A stretch of 64,000 bases of DNA from Citrus sinensis (taxonomy: Eukaryota > Streptophyta > Magnoliopsida > Sapindales > Rutaceae): positions 28,617,001 through 28,681,000 of the forward strand of contig NC_068563.1 in the NCBI RefSeq assembly GCF_022201045.2, written 5' to 3'. The position numbers and the translations under genes are program-made. Positions 22,632 through 34,168 of the stretch are shown piece by piece; the first letter of the stretch is position 1; each line of letters opens with the position of its first letter. The notes beneath the pieces are model-generated. The model was given only the letters and a program-made list of their open reading frames with translations, was not told where the DNA came from and did no database searches.

Positions 22632-23865
22632 GTTCAATTATAGAAAAAAAATGTACGCGGAAACCAGGATTTCGAAATGTTTCATCATCAAAAAATAAAA
22701 CAAGTTACATGTTTCATCATCAAAAAGATGGAAGAAGTTGAGAAAGATTCAGGAGTCTGAGTCGTTGAAAGGACATAATCTAAAAGTGAAAAGTTACATT
22801 TAGAAAATGATTAGGTTGCATGGCAGTTCTTGTTAAACGCAATTGTTGCATCGTTAGACCTGCATAAATCAAGAGCCAAACTGTTACCATGTTCAGAAAA
22901 TTGAGTGTGTTGTTGAAAGGCTTAAAAATTGTAAATGACAAGTAGAAGGCGCTTTTGCAGCAACAGATCACAGTGATCTAGCTTTCTTAATTAGCTCATA
23001 CAATGTTTTGCTGCCGACACCATTCCATAAAGCAATTCAACTTTGTTTCTAAATCATGCTTGAAGATTATTTCCACATGATTTCTAATTTCAAATTCTGT
23101 TTTCTTATTTCCAAATTCCACAACTGAAGAAGCAGTTTATACTTTAAAATGTCTGGAATACAAGAATGTGGCATACGCTGTTGAAAAATAAATCCTTTTG
23201 GTTGTCGATGTTGATGAGCCAGTTGCTGTTGGACTGCACTACCTGTTGAGATTAAAATAGGCGCTAGAACAGCAACTGGTAAGGGGAAAAGGAAATGGAA
23301 AACGCCACGGAAAGAATCCTGGCATCTCCTTTATCCAAATTCCTACCTCATGGTGATGGTAGGAACTAGGAACAGTGGGTGATCATCAATCGACTATGAA
23401 ATAAAGCATGATGAGCCTAGAAATAGAATTCAGTACGAGTAGTCTCAAAAGAAGATACGGTTTATCTAAACAAATTCCCCTACTCATTCAATTTCATTTG
23501 ATGCCAAGCCATGATCCTAATGTGGCCTGATTAAGTGAAATAAACCTGGAATGTTCAAATTAAACTCTAAGTTTTCAACTGTTCAAATGTTAAACAATAA
23601 AGTCCTAACTACAGCCTACAGCCTACAACCTGCATCCTACCCAGAACTTATTCAAACTAATACAAATGATGAGTTGGTTTATTAATGCAAGGCATTCAAG
23701 CCTTCATCACATGTATCTTAGAGCACCCAGAAGCTTACCAAAAATAGTAAAACAAGAAGTGAGCAAAACTGAAACCCAACCAACCCAACAAAGTCCAAGC
23801 AACCACTGACCAAACTGAAAAAAAAAAAATGATCTCATCAGCTGCGATTCCTTTTTCTCTCAAAG

Positions 23866-23947
23866 TTAATCAAATATACTAATTTCACTATATGCTTACA
23901 CCTGAGTTAATCAACTATACCAATTTCACTATATGCTTACACCTGAG
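23866..23947. repeat. Two-copy 41-bp tandem repeat
   Basis: The phrase ttcactatatgcttacacct recurs in two adjacent 41-bp units just downstream of the RRM gene B stop codon, probably inside its 3' UTR. Confidence 0.85.
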
Positions 23948-23955
23948 TCCAAGTA

Positions 23956-24743
23956 TCAATCCTTGTGCGCATAATTCACCCGAATGTTTCTGCCATCCAG
24001 TAACTGAAACAACCATAAAGCCACACATGGATTACAAAGAAACATAACAGTTCATTACTAGCCTGTACTTTAACATATCGATGTCTTTTGAAGTTCTACA
24101 TACCAGGCCATCCATTTCCTTGATAGCCTCCCCGGCTGCAGCTTCAGAAGCGAACTTCACAAAACCGTATCCTCTTGATTGCCCAGTCACACGATCACAT
24201 ATAACCTTAACTGCTAAAAATAACAATGATTTCCCGATAAGACTTTTCGGCTATAAAGAACCATAATGGTCACCCAAAAATTCACCAAGGACATCACCTT
24301 CAATAATTTCACCATGCTGTCCGAAAGCATCCTTCAAAACAGTTTCATTAGTGTCATACGAAAGCCCTGCAATTTTTTTTTTTTAAAAAAAAAATTACAG
24401 CTTCGAATTAGCTTAGAGTAATGATACAATTTATGTTTTTGCATATAATTTGGACACGATCTCATGAAGGATATATTTCAGAGTGAATAATAATAATAAT
24501 AATAATAATAAGACCCACCATTGAAATAGCCTAAAATCAGTAACTCTAAAAGAGTTTCATTAATTCTAAAATAATATGTATATGCCCCAAAATTTAAAAA
24601 AAAAAAAAAAAGGGGAATCAAAGGCGAAAAAATCGAGAGAAGAGACCTCCAATGAATAATTTGGTACGAGAGTTTGAATCCGATAGCAATCTGATGAAGC
24701 GTACTGAATGGGAAAAACGAACGCTGCCGTTCAACCACTGCAT
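23956..24743 (-). CDS. Small single-RRM RNA-binding protein B, probably organellar (four exons, 106 aa)
   Basis: Minus-strand exons 24647-24743, 24298-24366, 24104-24210 and 23956-24003 join in frame to 106 residues. RNP2 is LFIGGL at about residues 29-34; RNP1 is RGYGFVKF. The final strand is GRNIRVNYAHKD. The N-terminus (MQWLNGSVRFSHSVRFIRLL) is rich in Arg, Ser and hydrophobic residues with no acidic residue in the first 20, as in mitochondrial presequences, so mitochondrial targeting is plausible but inferred. Exons 2 and 3 are 69 and 107 bp, exactly as in RRM gene A, although the proteins differ. The start is the first ATG of exon 1; the presequence-like region depends on it. Confidence 0.83.
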
Positions 24744-25260
24744 GATCTCTTATCGTGTGCCGACAGCGAGGTGCACAATAGCATAAAGCGCAGAGCACCA
24801 GACAGGCACGGGCATTGGTCACTAGAGTTGCCAGCGGTGATGTGTTACTAAATAACGGCACCGTTTCAATTACAGTAAGTAGAGCTGTTACATTATAGAG
24901 GAAAGTAAAATGTTCAACGAAACGACACCGTTTTCCATAGTAAAGAAGCGAGCAGGACGAACAAACCGGGCTTCAGCTTGGTAAATTAATCTCGATTAAA
25001 ATTTAAAGGCGCCAACTTTCAATTATAAAGAAAAAGAGTTCGATTATATCAATAACAAATTCTTGTAGAAGATTTATAAACTATAATTAAATCCCCATAT
25101 TGAAAGGGTTTATAGTTACAAAAAACAACTTGTTTCGATTCATTTAACAGGCCGAGGCTATGCTAACAACACACACACAGCATATATCAAAAGAAAAAAG
25201 AGCAAAATGGGAAAACCTAGACTGAACATTACATGCGGTAGCACTCAAGATACAACTAAT
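24744..25260. other. Short intergenic region between RRM gene B and H2A
   Basis: Upstream sequence of RRM gene B and the 3' UTR of H2A. No coding exon seen. Confidence 0.4.
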
Positions 25261-25829
25261 CTAGGCTTTCTTTGGGGACTTGGTAGCCTTGGATGGAGAT
25301 TTGGGCTCCTTCGCAACACTTTCCTTAGTCTTCTTTGGCAACAGCACTGGGTTGATATTAGGCAAAACGCCGCCGCTTGCAATCGTCACACCTGTGAGTA
25401 ATTTCCCCAACTCCTCATCATTCCTCACCGCTAATTGCACGTGCCTTGGGATGATCTTCTTCTTCTTGTTGTCACGTGCCGCGTTCCCAGCCAACTCCAA
25501 CACCTAAGACATATTTTAAAAGAAAAAGGCTTGCTTGGTACTGGGTTCAATTTTGGAAAAAAAAAATTATTAACTTTGATTTAATCAAATTTTTAAGCAA
25601 GGATAAGCTTGTATCTTACTTCAGCAGCTAGGTACTCGAGCACAGCGGCCATGTAAACTGGAGCACCGCTACCCACACGCTGCGAATATCTTCCCTTCTT
25701 CAAGAAACGCCCGATTCTACCTACTGGGAATTGGAGCCCCGCTTTCACAGACCTGGAAACGGATTGCTTTTTCGGTCCTCCTCCCTTCCTTCCGCCGGCT
25801 CCCTTCTTCACTTTGACTGGTGTATCCAT
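25261..25829 (-). CDS. Histone H2A with SPKK-type tail (two exons, 150 aa)
   Basis: Minus-strand exons 25620-25829 and 25261-25503 join in phase 0 to 150 residues. The histone fold is intact: [14 protein letters not shown], the acidic-patch region [22 protein letters not shown], and the docking domain [14 protein letters not shown]. The C-terminus carries SPSK and SPKK minor-groove-binding motifs, characteristic of the plant-specific SPKK-tailed H2A class (H2A.W-like), found in heterochromatin and involved in linker DNA contacts. The N-terminus is unusually Gly/Lys-rich ([14 protein letters not shown]). The single intron splits the acidic helix between AAE and VLE, the usual place in plant H2A genes. 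On the minus strand a TATAAA lies about 92 bases upstream of the ATG (25921-25926), with a CCAAT-like motif near 26048. Confidence 0.95.
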
Positions 25830-26077
25830 GACCCAACCTCAAAATGCAGAAAGATTTACTTCAACAAAGTTACGGGTTTCGTGGGTGTGAATGCGAGATA
25901 GTGGCTGTTGGGTGCGCTGCTTTATAGATGAGTGTTAAAGAGTTTGAGGGTGGGAAATTGTTTGGAGTGTAGGATCTGGACCTTTGGATTTAGAGGAAAT
26001 CGACGGTTGTAGATGATTTTATTTCGATCTGCGTCGTTTAAAAAGGACCAATGGGAAGCGAGCTTCGATTTGAAAAT

Positions 26078-26522
26078 GGGTTAATTTTGTCCTGCCCCCA
26101 AATGTTTCAACATTTTTCACCGAGTCCCCAAATGTTTCAACAATATTCACTCCACACCCAAATCCGTTATTTTGACCGTTTATTCTAACGGTCAAAAGGT
26201 AAATTTGAAAATTTATATCCTAAATATTATTTGATGATGATAAATTAAATTTATTTGATAATTTAATTGATAGAATTATTATTAATAACCTTTAAATAAT
26301 TTTTTTTAATGTAAACATTAATTATTAAATTAACATTTTATCTCATTTTATTTTTCTCTAATTCAAGATAAGGGGTATTTCGAATATTTACTTAAATTTC
26401 AAATAGCTCCATTAAACATAACGGTCAAATTAACGAAATTGGGTGTGAAGTGAGCATTGTCGAAATATATGGGTGCGTGGTGAAAAATGTTGAAACATTT
26501 GGGAGCATGACAAAATTAACCC
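26078..26522. mobile_element. 445-bp element with 9-bp target duplication (Mutator-like, non-autonomous)
   Basis: Inverted ends begin GGGTTAATTTTGTC and remain similar for about 45 bp, including a shared CCCAAATGTTTCAACATTTT-type core. The element is flanked by TTTGAAAAT at 26069-26077 and 26523-26531. A second inverted pair around taacggtcaaa lies inside. It contains no transposase. The 9-bp duplication and long inverted ends fit a MULE-derived element. It sits about 250 bp upstream of the H2A start. Confidence 0.88.
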
Positions 26523-26747
26523 TTTGAAAATTTTAAGGGCTTTTCTTCCGTATCCAGTATTTTCGTTTTGAATTTCCCGCTATGTCTCTAGAAGCATCTG
26601 TCAGAAATTAAGATCTAATTAAAACTTGTTCATTTTCAGATGGTTAAAATTGAAATTCAAGTCGAACCAAAACCACTTGACTTGAACTTTACTCGTTCAA
26701 TTTCTTAGTTGAAAAACTAAATGAGAAGATTAAATTATATTGGTTTT

Positions 26748-26777
26748 ATGGAGATTTGGGCTCCTTCGCAATACTTT
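26748..26777 (-). pseudogene. 30-bp fragment of H2A 3' coding sequence
   Basis: The stretch atggagatttgggctccttc and the following ten bases match the H2A last exon at 25293-25322 with one difference (T for C), in the same orientation. It lies upstream of H2A with no other H2A sequence around it. Confidence 0.7.
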
Positions 26778-26789
26778 GCCATTTTTTCA

Positions 26790-27575
26790 CTTTATGTTGA
26801 ATATATTTAAGTGTTAATGTGCTCAATTTATTCTAATTTGACATTACTAATTGAAAATAGTGATAATCTTGTCTTATATAAAATGGCAACAAGTATGAAA
26901 AATAAATATGATAAATATTGGGGTTCAATTCATAACTTGAATAATTTGTTGCTCATTTCAATTATTCTCGATCAACATTATAAGTTAAAATAAGCGACAT
27001 TTTGCTTTGAAGACATTTTTATTACTGATGAGATTGGTAAGAAGACTAAAGAGGCGAAAAATCTTTTAGTACGTCTTTATAATTACTATAAATATTTTAA
27101 CACTAAGATTGATGGTTGTGGATCATCTAGTAGTGCTAGTAAGTCATCAATCATTGATAGTAGGAAATTTGATAAAAAGGTTGGGTTTTCTAAACTTTCA
27201 AGTGTTGTAAAGTTCAAACAAAAAATAAGAAAAGATGATTGTGTTGAGATAAAAAAAAAAAATGAAGTAGAGAGGTACTTGTTGGAGCCATGTGAACATG
27301 TTGATGACGATGACTTTGAGATTTTGGCATGGTGGAAAATGAACTCAATAAAATATTGAGTCCTTTCACACATTGCAAATGATGTGTTTGCAATTCCAAT
27401 ATCTACATTAGCTTAAAAATATGCATTTAGTACTAGAGGACGCATCATATATTCATTTCGTAATTCTTTAAGTTTGAAGATGGTCGAAGCTTTGATATGC
27501 TCACAAAATTGGTTACGTAAGACTTTTGTCCCATTACAAGATGAACCAACAATAAGTTTTATGAAGTCATGATGT
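26790..27575 (+). pseudogene. hAT transposase C-terminal pseudogene (RICESLEEPER-like)
   Basis: One reading frame, broken by stop codons, shows the typical hAT order: MKNKYDKYWG, then LDQHYKLK with ATFCFEDIF after a stop, the linker EVERYLLEPCE, the dimerisation core DFEILAWWKMNSIKY, then VLSHIANDVFAIPIST, a FSTRGRI element and KMVEALICSQNWLR. In-frame stops follow LDQHYKLK, NSIKY and ISTLA, so it cannot make a full transposase. The upstream DDE and BED zinc-finger parts are missing. Confidence 0.82.
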
Positions 27576-30500
27576 CAGGTAACTGTTCATCATAATAAGT
27601 TTAAAAAAATTATATATTTGTTTATCACTAGTCTTTTTTCCATTAATTTATTTTTTATTTAATGCAGAGTTTGGATCAAATATAATAACATAGACGATGA
27701 CTTTAAATTGTTGTTATTCTCATGATTTTGGTATGAATCATGTTCTTTTCTAAATTTACTCATCTTTATAACTATTCAACATTATAATTTTTCTTTTTTG
27801 GTTATTTATTTGTATTGTAATATGGTTAATACTTTTAGATTTTTATTTTTTTTCTTTTAATTTACTTTTTGATGTCATGTTTGTGGAAGTTTATTATTGA
27901 TGTCATGTTCTTTTCTAATTTTTTATCCACAATATTTTTCATATTTTAATATTAATTATTAATTATTATAATTTTGATATAATTAAGTTGATCAAAATAA
28001 AAAATATTTTGATTATAAAATTCAAACCAAACCCAAGTGAGTTGGTTTGGGTTGTATTAAAAGTATTTGGGTTGGATCTATATTTTTATAATTTGATTTG
28101 AATTAACTTAAAGTCTAATCCAAACCAACCCATGTTCACCCCTAATAATGGTACTACTAGTGGAAATTTATTTTAAAAAAAAAAAGACGAGCGATTTAAT
28201 CTTATCATTTACACTTCTTTTTTAACAGTATATATAGGTTTCAATGGGGTTGGACAAATTCAGGTTTGGGTTGGGTTTGAATCAACTCAATCAAGTTTTA
28301 GATTAATTGGGTTGGAAAAAAAAGAAATGATTCAAACTCAAGTTGAACTTGTAATTTGATTTGAACATAGTTATGATCGGATTAGAAATTTATGTTTGTG
28401 TGTGCATTGTGATTCGGATCGTATTAGATTCTTGATTGGATCCGATCATGATCAAGTTGGATTCTTCATCCGCATCCAATTCGAACTCAGATTTTGCAGG
28501 TCAAGTTATTTGCTCACCCCTAAGTTCCAGCCTATAAATATATAGTCTATTACATACATTTACGTTAATATACCATTAATATATTACTCCATACAATCGG
28601 TCAAGTCGCTAAAAGCTTACTGGCAAATATAAAGACAAATAGGATATGAGATACCTACAATAAATATCACTACCTAACATGTAATATAATACCATAACAC
28701 TGTGAAAAATAATCCTTTACTCTTTTAACAACCCCCACCTCGAGTGTTAGCCTTACCAACTGAAACTTACAATAGATATGCAAGTTTGTGTAAGTGTATG
28801 AAAAAAAAAAGGTTAATTATCATTGGGTGACACATGTTTTGATAAATTTTAAAAAAGTGACACATATTTTAAAAATATTCGAACGGATAACAAATTGTTA
28901 ACTTTATCGTTAACTTGATCGTGAACAATAAATTAATTACAAAATGTGTTCTCCATAATTTTAAACCAAAAGAAAAGTTGTTCTCACATGCGGATGAAGT
29001 TTAAAGATAAAAAATATGATTTTTAATGTACTCTCAATATTTGTGTGTGTAGAGAGAGAGATTTCTTTTCTAGTGAGAACATCTTCACTTTAGATGAACC
29101 GCTCACGTAAGAACTCAAGTTACCATGTTGCTCCCATCTTTGTGTGATTTGAGGGGTAAAGCCCTTTAAGTTCTCAGTAAACTTAATTTTTTTCTTGTTC
29201 TTGTATAAATGAAAAAATGGATCAATTTTCTCGATACTTCAAAAAATCCATTTCATTTTTTTTTCTAATTTATGGTGATTTTTTATTAACTGGGTTACTT
29301 AATTCAAAACCGTCATTCCGTAATAGTCTCTATCGATAGTTTCAAAGTTATAAAAAAGTAAACAATCACTCTATTTATTTTTCTTGAATTACAAAATCAT
29401 AATCTATGTCTATATAGATTTCTATGTGGCAAATATCATCCAAATCCCTTATATACTAATATAACTTTATTATTTTAGTGTCTCATCAATTCAAATTGTT
29501 TTCTAAGTTAATGGAAGAAGTTGCAATTGTTCAATGACTTACTTTTTCTTTCCTTTCCTTTGTTTTTGTTTTACCACTATTTAATAGAAATCCAACAGCT
29601 CCGTGTGCTCTAATTCATTATTTTGATGCAGACCTTAGAATACTCCCAAAGTGTTTGAAAGAATGATCATCTTGAAAAGGTATCTATAACATCTCCATCA
29701 AGACCTACCCCCATCTTAGAGTAGCAAACAGGGAAGTAAAATTAATTATTGTTTATACATGTTTTTATTATTATTATTTTTTGGTGCAAAAATGAGCCAT
29801 TTCAAATATGTTCATTACTCTAGCCAGAGTCGATTAATCTAACATGACTATATAAGCGCCCAACAATTTACTAGATAAATTGATAAGCTAGGCATTCTTG
29901 GCCCACCAAGCGAAGCCGATGGTTTCTTGGTCATAGTCTACTACAACTAAAGTTCTTTTATTTTCCATGAAGTAGAACCTCCTTAACCAATATAAGATTT
30001 TCATGGAGCTTGAGCCACCATCCAAGCACAAATACCCTCATTTAAAAGAATATATATATATATAGTCTTAATAGAATCTCCCGCTCATGAATTTTTTCAA
30101 AAATAAAATCATAATAAAATGAGGATACTATTAAAATATTAAAAATTATACATTTCAATGCATTAAAGACCCAATATTTTCTTTGATAATGTATTAAAAT
30201 TTGTTTCTTTTAATCTATTAGTAATATTTTATTTTATTAAAATAAGGATCGCCCCGTGAGTCGTGAGGTAAAAATTCTATACATGAACGCTGTGAATAAG
30301 CACGCAAGTTGAATCTTTTAGAAAATTATTAAGAAAATTACCACCAATTTTCTCTAATAAGGAAGTTTGTACTGCGCAAATACGTCAAATTTGTTATGTT
30401 TTGTCCAAAACCGACCGAGAAAGGAATGTAAATGTAGGGCATAATAGACATCTCACTTTCGCTACACGCGTCATGTTCTCATTCGACAGCCAGTCTTTCC

Positions 30501-30763
30501 CTCCGTTGTCACGCATGACCGCCATCATGATATTTAGCGGACAGTGGAGCCACCAAATTCACCAGTCACCAGTCAGATTTTTCATAATATTAAAAAAGCA
30601 AAGCAAAAAGAAAATTTGAGAAAAAAAACCAGAATAAAAACAATATAAAACAAGTAGAAGAGAGTCCTTCATTATCTTAACCTCCATTTCCTCTCCAACA
30701 AACTTTCCTTCACCTTGCAAAATTTCTCTGTACTTTGCTTCTTAGATCTTGATCCTAGAAACC
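27576..30763. other. Repeat-rich AT-rich intergenic region
   Basis: Mostly transposon-derived AT-rich sequence. Phrases ending gttcacccctaa (about 28133-28144) and gctcacccctaa (about 28511-28522) look like the ends of hAT-type elements, but I could not pair them with left ends. The right end contains the promoter and leader of the ADF gene. A possible protease fragment is listed separately. Confidence 0.35.
29888..30040 (-). pseudogene. Possible aspartic-protease-like C-terminal fragment
   Basis: An open minus-strand stretch ends [18 protein letters not shown], then KNA and a stop. A pattern of hydrophobic strand, D-Y, a few residues and IGFA recalls the last strand of plant pepsin-like (A1) proteases. 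No catalytic motif or upstream exon is visible. This is a weak call from a short match. Confidence 0.25.
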
Positions 30764-32754
30764 ATGGTGAGTTAGTTCTCTTTCAACTTTACGACTAAAT
30801 TTTTGCTCACTTTTTCCTATAATTTTTATTTGGGTTCGAAATATGTTTCTTTGGAGCTAAAGATTGATTAGATCTGATGTGGGTCTTCTTATATCGTCAC
30901 TGTGCGTTGACTATAGATCTTTAAATTTATAAATGGATGCTTAATTGTTTTGGGAATTTCTAACTTTTGTAGTGGGTCTGATCTGATCTGTTCTGTTTTC
31001 GTGTCTTGTACAATTCTAAAATTGCAGTATTTGGTTTGGCAAATAGATGGTATTTTTTTTCTGTTGGTTTTAATGTTAATTTGATCATTTTTGTTAGCCA
31101 TGTGAGTATTTGATTCTTATAAATGCATGAATATGTTTTTTTTTTTTGAGTTATGTTTTGCTAGTGTTGTTCATAGTGATGATGCTGAAGTACTTCACAG
31201 ATTGTTGAAGACACTTCCTATAACGGTGGTGTTATAGTTCATTAGTTCTCCAAGGTGTTTTTAGTAAATATTATGCTGTATCAATTCAAACAGCTTTGCT
31301 ATTGCATGATTGTTAACAGAGCAAGATGAAATAGTTATTCAGTAGTATGTTCTTAGAATTGATCTTCTAGTTCTGGGGTTAATTTGCGACACTCTGATTC
31401 TATGCTGATTGGATGGAATTGTCTACCATTTTCCTTCCGTTGTAGTTGCCATAATTTGTCTGATATTATATTGATGCCTCAAGTGTTTTGTTCTGCAATC
31501 ATAAGATTCTTGTCATGTTTTTAGTTATCATTAAAGTAATGATAATTGGTGAATAAATTTTTTGCCTATTAGTAATTTGTTTCTTCCTATCCTTGCTCTT
31601 TAGTGTCCATGGTTTCTCAAAGAAAGTGGTTTTGATCTTGCTATTTTGCCTTTCAAGATGTTTTTTTTTGTATTGCAATTATGGACGTTACGTGTGGATA
31701 TGGATTACGGTGCTTGATAGGACATGTTATATTGTTTGATTTGCCACCAAGTTTGCCTTGCTTGACTTGGTTCTGTTTTGAAAGGATTTGCATTGACACT
31801 AAGTCATTGACTTGTAATTTTTTTTTTTTTTAATTTCTGATTGTTTTTCTTCCATTACTAGCATAATCTAGTGTCCTTCCAACTACTGCAAAATTCAATG
31901 CCGCATGTTGTTTACTACATGAGACTGTAATTTTATTTATACATGGAAGGGATGTAATGGATATTTTGGTTTTGTGATGCATGAGTGTATACTTGCTTAT
32001 TTTGGGCTCATCTGAACATTTGTGATTCAACATTTGAAAAGTTTTACAAGTACATCGGGAACAGAAGTTGAAAAAAATAATAATAAAATATTGCAGATTG
32101 TGATCTTAGTAGCCCTGCTAATGAGCTGAATGCCTTTGACTTATTTAGAATGAAGATGGAATCACAATGAGCAAGGTGTTTTAAGTTAACTTCATGCCTG
32201 TTTGCACCTTTTTTTCTAGGTTTCTCATGGGTAATTCCTTTTCGTTCTATCTGCAGGCTAATGCTGCTTCTGGGATGGCTGTACATGATGACTGTAAGCT
32301 AAAGTTCTTGGAGTTGAAAGCCAAGAGAACCTACCGCTTCATAGTATTTAAGATTGAGGAGAAGCAGAAGCAGGTCATTGTGGAAAAACTTGGTGAGCCA
32401 ACTCAAACCTATGAAGATTTTGCTGCCAGCCTTCCTGCTGAGGAGTGCCGATATGCTGTGTATGATTATGATTTTGTTACCGCAGAGAACTGCCAAAAAA
32501 GCAGGATTTTCTTCATTGCATGGTAAATATCATATTCCTAAAGCTTACTTTCTTTCAAAATGTACTTCCAATCACGGTTGGTAATGTTTATTTACTGATG
32601 AAGGTCTCCCGACACTGCAAGAGTAAGAAGCAAGATGATTTATGCAAGCTCCAAGGACAGGTTCAAGAGAGAGCTAGATGGCATTCAAGTGGAGCTGCAG
32701 GCAACTGATCCATCTGAGATGGGTCTTGACGTATTTAAAGACCGTGCCAACTAA
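30764..32754 (+). CDS. Actin-depolymerizing factor (three exons, 139 aa)
   Basis: Exons 30764-30766 (only the ATG), 32257-32522 and 32604-32754 join in frame to 139 residues. A first exon holding just the start codon, followed by a long first intron (1.49 kb here), is the hallmark of plant ADF genes; that intron often affects expression. ADF/cofilin binds ADP-actin and severs filaments. Seen here: the N-terminal [14 protein letters not shown] with Ser-6, the residue inactivated by CDPK phosphorylation; the lysine/arginine-rich [17 protein letters not shown]; and the actin-binding helix [20 protein letters not shown]. The C-terminus is [10 protein letters not shown]. All expected parts are present at the normal family length, so it is very likely functional. 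A TAAATAAAG phrase overlaps the stop. Confidence 0.95.
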
Positions 32755-34045
32755 ATAAAGGCTCCTGATCTCAGCAATTGAGATTGTTTTTATCTTTTGT
32801 GCTTTACCTAAAGGTGAAATGTTAATAGTTTGTGGCGGCAGCTTGAATCTAACTGAATTATGATATTGGTTTGTTGTTCAAGTTTCACCGATGCAGTATT
32901 CTCGTCTAGAACCATTTCAGTGGTCTTTATGATGTCTTTATTGATTTGTTGTGGTGTGGAAGTTATGGGATGAGTGGCTACTTATAGCTATTTCGTCAAG
33001 CTAAGGTGTTTCAATTGATGGGGGATGGATAACCCTCTGTTAGGGTTGTTTTTACTTTGAAAATGGATGTTTCATTTTGAACTTTATAAATGGATGTTTC
33101 ATTTTTCTTGTTACTTATGCATAATTGGCAAGTGAAGAAATACCGTTCATTTTTCTTGTGCGATTCTAGTTGATAGTGCAATGACACTTTTGTATGAAAT
33201 AGATCGAAGTTACCTCTTTTTGGTTTTTGTCAACACAACCAAGCTACTTTCTATGGTAATACGTGGTAGTTTTGCTAATTATGCATACTATGGTTTGTGA
33301 ATATCAAATTAACGAAGTATGAGTTATTGCCTGATTTTAAGGATCAAGTGCATCACCAAATAGTGGGGATCTTAAATCTTTCCTCTACCCAAACATGGAA
33401 ATCTGAAGCTGGAGCACTTGGCCCTCGGCTGCATTGGCACATTCATAGCCCATGGCAAGGGTCATAATCTGGATATGAAATAAACAGGAATGAAATTTGT
33501 CTTAGTAATATTACCACTTGTAATTACAAGGCTTTTTTGACATAATAGATGTGATTTTTCGAATTTGAATGCAAAAAGTCAGAAGCGAACGAATAACCCA
33601 CCTCTATAATTCCAAGTTGGCAATCAAAATATTGTAATAAATTTCATTTCAGTGAAAGTAATAGCTATGAAGAATCAAAGAAAAAATGATGGTTACAACT
33701 AATTTATAGTCTGCAGGTTTATTAATGTTTCTATTGTAACGAGGACAGGGTTCCCTCGCAAGCATCATGCTAGTCATATTCTCTCACCCACTTTACAAGG
33801 TCAAAGGTAATGCCTAACGTACATGAAGAGTGTCTAAAAATGTATATTTCAATGGGCAATGCCGGCCATCAGATTAAGCCAAGGTAAAAAATGTTACCTT
33901 GAAGCATCATTCTTCTGGCCTAAATTTAAGAAAATATCTTAGTGAAACCATGTTCCGAGTCCGTGCTTTTCTGTCCGATACATGTTACAACTAAGTATCC
34001 AGGGGCAAACTACTTTGAGCAACTTGCAAGATTGAGAGAAACAAG
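32755..34045. other. ADF 3' UTR and intergenic
   Basis: No coding exon seen. The minus-strand translation just below 34046 does not continue the PPR repeat pattern. Confidence 0.4.
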
Positions 34046-34168
34046 TGTAAGGCAGGGTACATGGATAAAGCTGAGCTTCTATGTAAGGAAATGCTGGCTA
34101 GCGGTTCTCTTCCAAATCAAATAACATATGGTTGTTTCCTTGACTACTTGACTAGAGAAGGAAAAATG
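34046..34168 (+). repeat. Inverted 123-bp copy of PPR interior (outer arm)
   Basis: Exactly the reverse complement of 34522-34644, with no mismatch over 123 bp. On the plus strand it carries sense-orientation PPR codons beginning MDKAELLCKEML. The arms are separated by 353 bp. The PPR stop codon (34144-34146) lies inside this arm. Confidence 0.95.

Larger units (their letters stand above)
22150..23955. other. Convergent intergenic region between the two RRM genes
   Basis: No coding exon seen. It holds a hairpin-forming MITE at 22509-22631, 3' UTR sequence of both flanking genes, and a two-copy tandem repeat near the 3' end of RRM gene B. Confidence 0.4.
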
